A DNA stretch of 36,101 nt, from positions 1-36,101 of the forward strand of contig CANQIL010000015.1 of the NCBI GenBank assembly GCA_947624045.1, written 5' to 3'. A model generated the notes under the pieces. That model searched no databases and was not told where the DNA came from. It saw only the letters and a list, made by a program, of their open reading frames with translations. The DNA comes from an uncultured Bacilli bacterium (GTDB lineage Bacteria > Bacillota_I > Bacilli_A > RF39 > UBA660). The translations under genes were made by a program, and so were the position numbers. Positions 24,530-32,504 of the stretch are shown here, one piece after another. The stretch's first letter is position 1. Every line of letters starts with the position of its first letter.

Positions 24530-25784
24530 CTTTTATCCCTTCCAAACAGAATACTGTATCCATTTTTACTTTCTTGGCTACTTTCATAATATCTTTTTTA
24601 GTAACATTTAACATTTTTTCTCTTCTTATAGCAAAATCTTCGGTACCAAGTAATTCCATCATCAAATAATTATCGATTATACCAAGCTCACTTTCTAACA
24701 TTTCATCAATAGCGGTTGTGAAATATTCTTTAGCAACTTTCAAATCTTTCTCACCAAATTTACCCTTTTTCATATCAAGCATATTTTCTTCTATTAATTC
24801 TAAACATTTTTTATAATTACTCTTATCAATACCAGCCATTATGATAAGTAAGTTGTCTAATTTATTAGTAACTGACGATATTGTATAGCACAAGGAGTTT
24901 TCTTCTCTAACATTTTTAAATAATTTAGAATCACTGCCCCCACCTAATATTACATTATATAAAGTAAGTGGATAAAATCTTTCATAAGGCGTAAGATTGG
25001 TAGTTACATTACAAATAGCTATTTTACTTTGTGAGTTATCAATCGTCTCTTTAGCAAATAATCTTCTTTTCCGAACAGGACTATCGATTAAATAAGGAAC
25101 TTTTTTTCTTTTGACCGTTTTGAATTTAAAGTTTTCTTTTATTAAAGAGGTTATCTCTTCTTCTTTAACATCACCTACTACAAAGATATCGACAAAGTCT
25201 TTTTCAAGCATTTTTAAGTAATAGTCATATAAGTTTTCTTCATTTATTTTTTCTAAATCTTCTAAGTAACCTATCATACGATAAGAAATAGGAGAATCTT
25301 TAGAATAAGACTCAGCCATACGCATTAAGCTATAACTAGTGGCGTCTTCTTTAACGGAGTTAATATTATTAATGGTATTAGTTTTAACAATATCAAGTTT
25401 TTCTCTTTTGAATTTACCATTTTCAACATCAGGATTAAATATTACTTCACTTAAAAACTTTAGGCTTTCAGCAAAATTATTTTCTTCGGTATATTTATCA
25501 TTTAAAACAGATAAGTATATGTTAGTAACAATATAATTACCTAGACGATTATTAGTTGTTTCAATGGATGCGGCATATAAATCTTGGGCTTTTATAGTTA
25601 GTTTTCTTTTACTATCATAGTTTTTAGATGATAACATAAACATATCACTTAAAACATTTCTTAAAGTAATTTCTTCTTTTACTATGGGACTATGAAAGAT
25701 AACACGTACTGTTATTGTTTTAAATTTATCTGTTTTTATTATGTGTAGGTTATAAGAGCCTAAATCTTTTTTTAGATATTCCAT
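24516..25784 (-). CDS. M16-family peptidase-like protein, YmfF-like (inactive-type subunit), 422 aa
   Basis: Homologous in layout to the downstream M16 peptidase but without HxxEH: at the matching N-terminal place it has a segment (TLRNVLSDMFMLSSKNYDS) with no His/Glu pair. The C-terminal half has the conserved LYNVILGGGSDSKLFKNVREENSLCYTISS stretch (LYNVILGGGSDSKLF and REENSLCYTISS), typical for M16 substrate-binding halves. It is therefore the non-catalytic partner. It overlaps the ymfH-like gene by 14 bp and lies 14 bp after deoD. The start at 25784 follows an AGAGGGG site. Confidence 0.88.
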   Translation of the reverse strand: MEYLKKDLGSYNLHIIKTDKFKTITVRVIFHSPIVKEEITLRNVLSDMFMLSSKNYDSKRKLTIKAQDLYAASIETTNNRLGNYIVTNIYLSVLNDKYTEENNFAESLKFLSEVIFNPDVENGKFKREKLDIVKTNTINNINSVKEDATSYSLMRMAESYSKDSPISYRMIGYLEDLEKINEENLYDYYLKMLEKDFVDIFVVGDVKEEEITSLIKENFKFKTVKRKKVPYLIDSPVRKRRLFAKETIDNSQSKIAICNVTTNLTPYERFYPLTLYNVILGGGSDSKLFKNVREENSLCYTISSVTNKLDNLLIIMAGIDKSNYKKCLELIEENMLDMKKGKFGEKDLKVAKEYFTTAIDEMLESELGIIDNYLMMELLGTEDFAIRREKMLNVTKKDIMKVAKKVKMDTVFCLEGIKDEGD

Positions 25785-25798
25785 TTTTTCCCCTCTTT

Positions 25799-26512
25799 CT
25801 ATAAAGTTGCATCTAAAGCTAAAGTAATCATTTCATCTAAGGTTTTTTCTCTATCTTCACTAGATAGGCTGTCTTTATCATATAATGAGTCAACCACAGT
25901 CATTAGACAAGTTGCTTCTTTTTTGAGAAGTTTGGCTACGTAAAATAAACCAAAGGCTTCCATTTCGACAGCTAAGTATTTATCTTCTTCGAAGTTACTA
26001 CGAAATTTATCGATATCGACACAATAAAGGTCGAAGACATCACTAGTGATAGTTTGTCCTACTTTTAGGGAAATATTCCCATCTCTAGCAATTTTTGTTA
26101 TTTTTTCATTTAAGGAAGTAGATGAGTTAATAAAAGAAATATCTTCACCACCTAAAAGGTAAGGGAAATAGCTTTTACAGTAACTTCCAGTTGAGAGAAC
26201 TATATCTCTTAATTTTATATTTTTATTAAAACTACCAGAGGTACCTATTCTAATTATTTTTTTTACATCGTAAAATTTAAATAGTTCATAGGAATAAATA
26301 CCAATACTAGGAATACCCATACCAGAAGCAAAAACAGTAACTCTTTTGCCTTTGTAAAAGCCTGTATAGGCGAGCATATTTCTAACGGAGTTTACTTCTT
26401 TGGCATCGGTTAAGAATTTTTCCTTTATATATTTAGCTCTTAGTGGGTCACCGGGCATTAATACAACATCAGCAATATCTTCTTTATTACTTTCAATATG
26501 AAAAGTAGACAT
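25799..26512 (-). CDS. deoD: purine-nucleoside phosphorylase, DeoD type, 237 aa
   Basis: Cleaves purine (deoxy)nucleosides with phosphate to base and (deoxy)ribose-1-phosphate for salvage. The family pattern is clear: VLMPGDPLRAKYI at about 17-29 (phosphate site), ASGMGIPSIGIYSYELF, IRIGTSGSF, and VEMEAFGLFYVAK, where Glu-Met-Glu contacts the ribose. The length of 237 is typical for the hexameric DeoD type. The start at 26512 has AAAGGATGGTG upstream. It is 60 bp after the phosphatase gene and 14 bp before the M16 pair. Uridine phosphorylase is related but the DeoD motif set fits better. Confidence 0.93.
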   Translation of the reverse strand: MSTFHIESNKEDIADVVLMPGDPLRAKYIKEKFLTDAKEVNSVRNMLAYTGFYKGKRVTVFASGMGIPSIGIYSYELFKFYDVKKIIRIGTSGSFNKNIKLRDIVLSTGSYCKSYFPYLLGGEDISFINSSTSLNEKITKIARDGNISLKVGQTITSDVFDLYCVDIDKFRSNFEEDKYLAVEMEAFGLFYVAKLLKKEATCLMTVVDSLYDKDSLSSEDREKTLDEMITLALDATL

Positions 26513-26572
26513 AAATTACACCATCCTTTAATTTAATTATAAACAAAAATTTAGTAAAGAAAAAGGAAAATT

Positions 26573-26995
26573 TTATAAAAGCGAGCTAATTAACTCATCT
26601 AAGCCTTTATCTAGGTCATTATAAGTAGTTTCAAAATCATTTGTATACCAAGGGTCGGCAATGTCTTGGGGTAATAATTTTTTTATTTTGGCACTATCGT
26701 TAAATAAGTAAGACATACTTCTTATATTATAATCATCCATGCCGATAAAATAGTCATATTTATCATAATCTTCTTTAGTTAGTTTACTAGCATAGTGTCT
26801 TTGAAAAGGAATGTTTTTTTCGGTAAGTATTTCTTTAGCTTTATAATGCATATCATTTCCTTCTTCTTCATTAGATGTTCCTTTGGAATAAACCATAATA
26901 TTTTTGATATTTTTCTTTCTTAGTTTTTCTTCTAACATAAATTTAGCCATAGGAGAACGGCAAATATTACCTAGACATACAAAGCAAATCTTCAT
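26573..26995 (-). CDS. low-molecular-weight protein-tyrosine phosphatase, 140 aa
   Basis: Removes phosphate from tyrosine (or arginine, as in YwlE-type members) of proteins. The P-loop C-x5-R-S is CLGNICRS at residues 7-14 with nucleophile Cys7 and Arg13; the general acid is in DIADPWYTNDF, the family DP loop. I choose the ATG at 26995 with AGAGGTGG just upstream; the reading from 27022 would put this site inside the gene. The 5' end overlaps the end of addA by 29 bp. Tyr or Arg preference cannot be read safely from the sequence. Confidence 0.9.
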   Translation of the reverse strand: MKICFVCLGNICRSPMAKFMLEEKLRKKNIKNIMVYSKGTSNEEEGNDMHYKAKEILTEKNIPFQRHYASKLTKEDYDKYDYFIGMDDYNIRSMSYLFNDSAKIKKLLPQDIADPWYTNDFETTYNDLDKGLDELISSLL

Positions 26996-29900
26996 CTTCC
27001 ACCTCTCTAAATTTTTTATCAATTATTGAATAAAGATAACATTTTACGTACTTTTTAGTTTTATTTTTAATAAACTTTCTATAGCCATTTAACTGTTTAT
27101 CATAAAGTACATCATCAATATTTTTTAATTTATAATCTATAATTAGCATTTCCTGTTCTTTTTCAATTAATAAATCTATAATACCATGATTAAGTGTTTC
27201 ATCTTCATAAATAAACTCATATTCTTTATACATTTTTTTATGAATATTTTCTTTTATTAAAGGGGTATTAAGAAAATAGTTAATATTTTCTATTACTTCA
27301 TCAGATACATTAAATTTAGAAAAATCGGGATTAGTAAAGTCAATTTGTTCTAATATTTGATGAACTTCTTCACCAAAAGCCATAGCTTTTTTTTCGGAAG
27401 CTGTTACTAAGTGATGTTCTTTAGAAAAGCGGCTAGTAGTTATTTCTAAAAGTTCGGGATAGTTTTCATCTATTATTAAAGGTGCTGTTTTAGAAATATT
27501 TATATCTAGTTCTTTATTATTTTCTTTATAAAGAGGATTAACTATAACTTTACTTTCTTTTAAAAATGGCTCAATACTTGAATAAATACTTTTTAAAATA
27601 GTATAAAAGTTATTATATTTATATTTTTCATAGAATGATACATCATCAGTTTCTTTAGCTTCTAATTCTTTAGTTACGATAATCATTTTTTCTTTAGCTC
27701 TAGTCATCGCTACATATAGAAGTCGTATTTTTTCAGATATTTCTTCTTTTCTTGTTGTTTGTTTTAAAAGAGTTTTCGCAATAGTATCTTTATAGTAACC
27801 GTTAACTTTAGGTAAGACTAAGCCATATTTATTATCAAAAGTTATTCTTTCTCTTAATTCACTTAAGTTAAATTCATTAGAAAAACCAGCAAAGTAACAA
27901 ATAGGAAATTCTAGACCTTTTGATTTATGAATAGTCATTATTCTAACTGAGTCGTCTAATTTTTCTTTATTTTCAAATTTTAAATCAATACCTTTTTTAA
28001 ATAGTTCATCTAAATAATCGGCAAATTCATAAATAGTTTTACCCATTTTTTCATAGTCAGTAATTAGTTTATAAATATATTCTTCTCTAACTCTAAATGA
28101 TGAAATATTACCTAATGTTACTAGGGCTTCATCATAATTTAATTGGTCTAAAAGAAAGTACAAATATTCTGATGGGGATAACTCATCTATTTTTAAAGAT
28201 AGTTCAAGACATTTTTTGTAAAGAGTCGTATCTTTATAAGTATCATTTATATATATTTCATATATTTCTTCATCACTTAGGCGAAATAAGAAACTTCTAG
28301 CTAGAGAGATAAAGGTATATTTAAAGGTTAAGTCAAAGTCTTTTTCTTTTAAGCAAATTAGAAAACGTAAGAGATTTTTTATAACTAAAATGTCTTTATC
28401 TTTACCTATTTTTTCTTCTCTTAAAATATTAAGAGGTATTTTATTATATTCAAATATTTTTTTATATAAATCAAAGCTAGTACCTTTATCGATTAAGATT
28501 ACAAAGTCTTGATAAGTACAAGGGCGAACTGTTTTAGTGTCTTTATCAAAGATTTGAAAGTTAGATGTTATTTTTCTATTGATGTCATCGGCTATTATAA
28601 AGGCTTCTAGTTCATCACGATTAGCGCTTTTGATATTTTTATCATAAGTTAAAAGCTCAATATTATAATCTTGCTTAGTAAGTCCTTCTTCACTATAGCT
28701 TTTATTGCCAAAAATCATCTTATGAGCTTTTTTATAATTAGCTCCTCCTATCGTATCATCCATTATTAAGTCAAATATCATATTTATATTTTGTAAGACT
28801 TCATCACGGGAACGAAAGTTTTGTAAGAGGTCAATTTTTATACCGTCTTTTTTTTCACTATAGGTGTCATATTTATTTTTAAAGATATAGGGGTTAGCGT
28901 TACGAAAACGATAGATTGATTGTTTAATATCTCCTACCATATAGACATTATTATTACTTATTAAGGAAATAAATTTCTCTTGAATATCAGAAGTGTCTTG
29001 GTATTCATCAACTAGTATTTCTTTAAAAGTATTTTTAAGTTCTGCCAAGACATCTTTATTTTCAACCACGACATCAATAGCCATTTTACTTATATCATTA
29101 AAAGTATAGAAGTTATTTTCTTTTTTAAATTTAGTAAGACGCTTATCTAATTGTTGTAGTAGAGAAATTATGGTTGTAGCATTTTCCATAGTCGCCAGTA
29201 GTTCTTCTTTTATTTCCGTTTCATTTTCATAAGAAGCTAAGTCTTTTATTTCTGAATAGATGTCTGTTAAAGTACTTTTTAAAGTTTTTACTTCTGAATC
29301 ACTATTTCTAGGTAGCATTTTTATTTTTATATCAAGATTATTTCTGATATCTTGATAAGCTTTGGCTTCAAGTAGGCTCTTTAAAGATGTTTCTACTTCT
29401 TCTATGTAACTGCCGTCTAGATAAAGACTCATCTTTTGTAAAATATTTTTCATCTCAGTTATTTTTTCTAAAAGCATAGTGTTATATTCATTTAAAAGAT
29501 TGTCTATATTTTCAGATGAGTAGTATTTTTCGATATAAGTATTTAAAAAGGCTTCTTTATCATATTTTAGTTCTAGCTTTTTATAAATATTTAGCAGATA
29601 TTCTTGAAGTTTTTCATCGTCTTTAAGACAAAAGTTATTTATTAGATTTGTAAAATTTTTAGAACAAGTTAGATAGTTTTCTTCCATTATTTCGGCTAGG
29701 ATTCTTTTCTTTTCAAAATTAATTAAGACTTCATCAGTAATGGAAATGTTATGAGTGACATTAAGCTTAGTATGATATTTTTTAACTAAAGCTAAAGAGA
29801 AAGCATCAAAAGTTGTGATAAAGGCACTATCTATTAGATTAGCTTCTTCTTTTAAGTTAGCTTCTTTTAGTTTCTTACGGATACGCTCTTTCATTTCAAA

Positions 29901-30074
29901 AGCGGCGGCTTTTGTGAATGTTAGTATTAAAAGTTCATTTATATGAATACCACTTTTAACTTTACGAAGCACTCTTTCTGACAAAACAGCTGTTTTACCA
30001 GAGCCAGCTCCGGCGGAAACAATGATGTTTGTGCCTTCTAAATCAATGGCTTTTTGTTGGTCAATGGTCCACAT
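26967..30074 (-). CDS. addA: AddA-type helicase-nuclease subunit, 1035 aa
   Basis: The ATP-dependent 3'-5' helicase and nuclease subunit of AddAB, which resects double-strand breaks for recombination. It has UvrD/Rep-type helicase motifs: Walker A AGAGSGKT at 21-28, Walker B with VDEYQDTSDIQ, MVGDIKQSIYRFRNA (motif III region), RIMTIHKSKGLEF and LLYVAMTRAKEKM. The C-terminal PD-(D/E)xK nuclease shows AFGEEVHQILEQI and LIIDYKL, with Asp980 and Lys982. With 1035 residues it is shorter than the roughly 1,230 of Bacillus AddA, but all motifs are present. It starts in the TAATG overlap with the addB stop. Confidence 0.93.
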   Translation of the reverse strand: MWTIDQQKAIDLEGTNIIVSAGAGSGKTAVLSERVLRKVKSGIHINELLILTFTKAAAFEMKERIRKKLKEANLKEEANLIDSAFITTFDAFSLALVKKYHTKLNVTHNISITDEVLINFEKKRILAEIMEENYLTCSKNFTNLINNFCLKDDEKLQEYLLNIYKKLELKYDKEAFLNTYIEKYYSSENIDNLLNEYNTMLLEKITEMKNILQKMSLYLDGSYIEEVETSLKSLLEAKAYQDIRNNLDIKIKMLPRNSDSEVKTLKSTLTDIYSEIKDLASYENETEIKEELLATMENATTIISLLQQLDKRLTKFKKENNFYTFNDISKMAIDVVVENKDVLAELKNTFKEILVDEYQDTSDIQEKFISLISNNNVYMVGDIKQSIYRFRNANPYIFKNKYDTYSEKKDGIKIDLLQNFRSRDEVLQNINMIFDLIMDDTIGGANYKKAHKMIFGNKSYSEEGLTKQDYNIELLTYDKNIKSANRDELEAFIIADDINRKITSNFQIFDKDTKTVRPCTYQDFVILIDKGTSFDLYKKIFEYNKIPLNILREEKIGKDKDILVIKNLLRFLICLKEKDFDLTFKYTFISLARSFLFRLSDEEIYEIYINDTYKDTTLYKKCLELSLKIDELSPSEYLYFLLDQLNYDEALVTLGNISSFRVREEYIYKLITDYEKMGKTIYEFADYLDELFKKGIDLKFENKEKLDDSVRIMTIHKSKGLEFPICYFAGFSNEFNLSELRERITFDNKYGLVLPKVNGYYKDTIAKTLLKQTTRKEEISEKIRLLYVAMTRAKEKMIIVTKELEAKETDDVSFYEKYKYNNFYTILKSIYSSIEPFLKESKVIVNPLYKENNKELDINISKTAPLIIDENYPELLEITTSRFSKEHHLVTASEKKAMAFGEEVHQILEQIDFTNPDFSKFNVSDEVIENINYFLNTPLIKENIHKKMYKEYEFIYEDETLNHGIIDLLIEKEQEMLIIDYKLKNIDDVLYDKQLNGYRKFIKNKTKKYVKCYLYSIIDKKFREVEDEDLLCMSR

Positions 30075-32383
30075 TAGTATACCTCCTCTTCTAGAAATGA
30101 TAAGTCCTCTACTTTATCAAGATAAATAGTATCTTTATCTTTTTTATAACAAATATCTTTGTAAGGACAGTAACTACAAGCATCTTCTTTAGTAGCATAA
30201 TTTTTAGGATTTATAGAAAATTGAGCTTGTAGTAATGATGAAGTATTTTCATCTACTTTTCTTTTGGTGTATTTTATAAGATTATACATTAAGTCATTAG
30301 AGATAACTTTATTTTTGTAATAGTAACTAAAGCCTTTGTCATTATAACTTAGACTTTTAATTAGTTTACTATCGGTAAATGTTGAGTCAAATCTTTCTAA
30401 GATACTGGTATCTTCAGTAGAATAACCATTTAAGTAATATCTTTGTTCTAATTGCTCATTTACTTTATTAGACCAAGTAGGATAATCAAATAAAATATTT
30501 TGATAATATATACCTGTAAAGATAGGGTTATTAAAGACTTTACCATAGTTTATTAAATATAAATAGATAGGTAGTTGCATATGTAAGCCATATTTTAATG
30601 GGGTAATATTGGTATCAATTGTACCTGTTTTATAATCTATGATAGAAAAATAATAATCATCTACTTTTTGATAAAACATAATTCTATCTATATAGCCTAC
30701 TAAGTCAACCGCAATATCTTTTCGTAAAGGAATAGTTACTTCTTTTTCAAAGTAATTATCATCATACCCGGTAAGTAAATCTTGCTTTTTAATAGTATCT
30801 ATTAGTTCATAAAGATTCTTTTTTATTCTAACTAGTAAGATTTTTTCTTTTAAAGTTAGTTCTCTTTTTTCTAAGTATTTTAAATATTCTTTTTCTAAGT
30901 CAAAGTCTTTATTATGACAAACAGATAATATCTTATGAAACATATTACCAATATATTGATAAAACTCTTCCTCATAAGTATTTAGTTTTAAAACATAATC
31001 TAGGTAGTATTTGAATGAGCATTGATTATAAGTATTTAGCTTAGTATAAGATAATTTTAAAGGATAGTCTAAGTGTTTTAGATAAGTGTCTTGATTAATA
31101 CCTGTGAATGTGTTGTCATAGGTTGCATAAGAAATGTTGTAGGTTGATAAAAGCTCATCTAAGTAGTTTGCTTTTTCACCATATAATGAGTATTTATCAA
31201 GCATTATTCCTAGTCTTATTTTATTATAGGTATCTGAATAAATATAGGTATCTATTGGTGGATCTTTTTCTTCAATATTTAACTCATCAATTAAGAAAGA
31301 TTTATAGTAAGTATTAAATGATGAAGATAAACGGTATGATAGAAAGAGATTATTAATTTTACTTAAGAGGTAGATTAAGGTATCTTTATTTCTTTTATTT
31401 AGATAATTAGTTTTATAAAGAGGTACTTCATCTTTAATATTATCTTCTATAAAGGATACGTCTGTTACTGTCTTAGGTAAGATATCTTGATTAAAGCCCA
31501 TTACAAAAACATAGTCATTTTCGGTAAAAGTATAGTTATAAAGATTAACTATTCTAACAGCATTACTATATTCTTTACTAGGCAAAGTAATATTTTGCAG
31601 TTTGTCTTTTAAAAGGAGCTTTTTTAAAGGACTATCTTCAATAGTTACTAAGTCATTTAAAACTTCAATTATTTTTTTATTTATAAGAGGATAATCTTCA
31701 TTAAGAGTATCATTTTTTAAGAAGTCTGATACCGCTTTAGTACCATAAATTTTCTCAGTACTAGGCATATTAAGAGGAATTTTATAATAGGAAAATATCT
31801 TGCGTAATAAGTAATAGTCATCTTCTAAAACATTGGCTAGGTAGATATTATTTAGGGGAACATTTTTATTGATTAACTTTCTTATTTCAATAGCTATATA
31901 ATTTATTTCTTCTTCTAGAGTTTCACATTTATAAACAAAGGTATCTAGGGTACTATTAGGAACTTCTATTTTAGTAAAAAGCATTTCTTCTTCATATTTT
32001 TCTAAGTCATAATATCCTTTGACAATTACTTTTCTTGTTTTTAAAATATTGGGGAAATTGTTGTTATAGTGGAGGAAGTTATTATCGTTAAGTTCTTTTT
32101 TTAAGTTTTGTAAAAAGATTAATTTTTCAGAATGATAAGTTTTATTATCATCTATTATATATAAATTATTTAAGTATACTTTACATACATCTATATCGTA
32201 TTGATATTTTTCCATTAAATAAAGTATGGCTGAATCTTTATCTATTTTAAAGTAGTAATTATCTCTAAATTCTTCTTTAGTCATAAATTTAATATCATAT
32301 ATTTTATCAGTTTTACTTAAGTCTTTTAAAATACTTAATTTTAAATTATTTGGACACACTATTAACAAATTATCTTCTAGCAT
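30074..32383 (-). CDS. addB: compact AddB-type nuclease subunit, 769 aa
   Basis: The partner of AddA. The C-terminal nuclease has the iron-sulfur layout of AddB, with Cys455 in YNQCSFKYYL and Cys736, Cys739 and Cys745 in CSYCPYKDIC. The PD-(D/E)xK residues are in the DYKTG segment, and a GNMFHKIL helix precedes them. The N-terminal part is diverged and helicase-like without a recognisable Walker A, so motor activity is probably lost or weak. At 769 residues it is much shorter than Bacillus AddB (about 1,160), so this is a reduced form. The addB-addA gene order with a 1-bp overlap supports the assignment. Two possible promoters lie at 32403-32475. Confidence 0.88.
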   Translation of the reverse strand: MLEDNLLIVCPNNLKLSILKDLSKTDKIYDIKFMTKEEFRDNYYFKIDKDSAILYLMEKYQYDIDVCKVYLNNLYIIDDNKTYHSEKLIFLQNLKKELNDNNFLHYNNNFPNILKTRKVIVKGYYDLEKYEEEMLFTKIEVPNSTLDTFVYKCETLEEEINYIAIEIRKLINKNVPLNNIYLANVLEDDYYLLRKIFSYYKIPLNMPSTEKIYGTKAVSDFLKNDTLNEDYPLINKKIIEVLNDLVTIEDSPLKKLLLKDKLQNITLPSKEYSNAVRIVNLYNYTFTENDYVFVMGFNQDILPKTVTDVSFIEDNIKDEVPLYKTNYLNKRNKDTLIYLLSKINNLFLSYRLSSSFNTYYKSFLIDELNIEEKDPPIDTYIYSDTYNKIRLGIMLDKYSLYGEKANYLDELLSTYNISYATYDNTFTGINQDTYLKHLDYPLKLSYTKLNTYNQCSFKYYLDYVLKLNTYEEEFYQYIGNMFHKILSVCHNKDFDLEKEYLKYLEKRELTLKEKILLVRIKKNLYELIDTIKKQDLLTGYDDNYFEKEVTIPLRKDIAVDLVGYIDRIMFYQKVDDYYFSIIDYKTGTIDTNITPLKYGLHMQLPIYLYLINYGKVFNNPIFTGIYYQNILFDYPTWSNKVNEQLEQRYYLNGYSTEDTSILERFDSTFTDSKLIKSLSYNDKGFSYYYKNKVISNDLMYNLIKYTKRKVDENTSSLLQAQFSINPKNYATKEDACSYCPYKDICYKKDKDTIYLDKVEDLSFLEEEVY

Positions 32384-32402
32384 AAATTATCACCTACATT
32401 CT

Positions 32403-32475
32403 ATTATATATCAGAAAAAGAATAAAACAAAATTTTTTCTAGTAATAGAATATCAAACTTATGTTCTCTTGTCAA
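32403..32475 (-). promoter_or_regulatory. candidate promoters of the addB cluster
   Basis: Distal: TTGACA (32470-32475), 17 bp, TATTCT (32447-32452). Proximal: TTGTTT (32425-32430), 16 bp, TATAAT (32403-32408). AGGTGAT precedes the addB ATG at 32383. Confidence 0.55.
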
Positions 32476-32480
32476 TTAGC

Positions 32481-32504
32481 AAAAAAAGGAGATTTCAAAT
32501 CTCC
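32481..32504 (-). terminator. terminator of surface protein C
   Basis: The minus strand has GGAGATTT / AAATCTCC (8 perfect pairs) around one base, followed by seven T, directly after the stop codon at 32505-32507. Confidence 0.85.
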
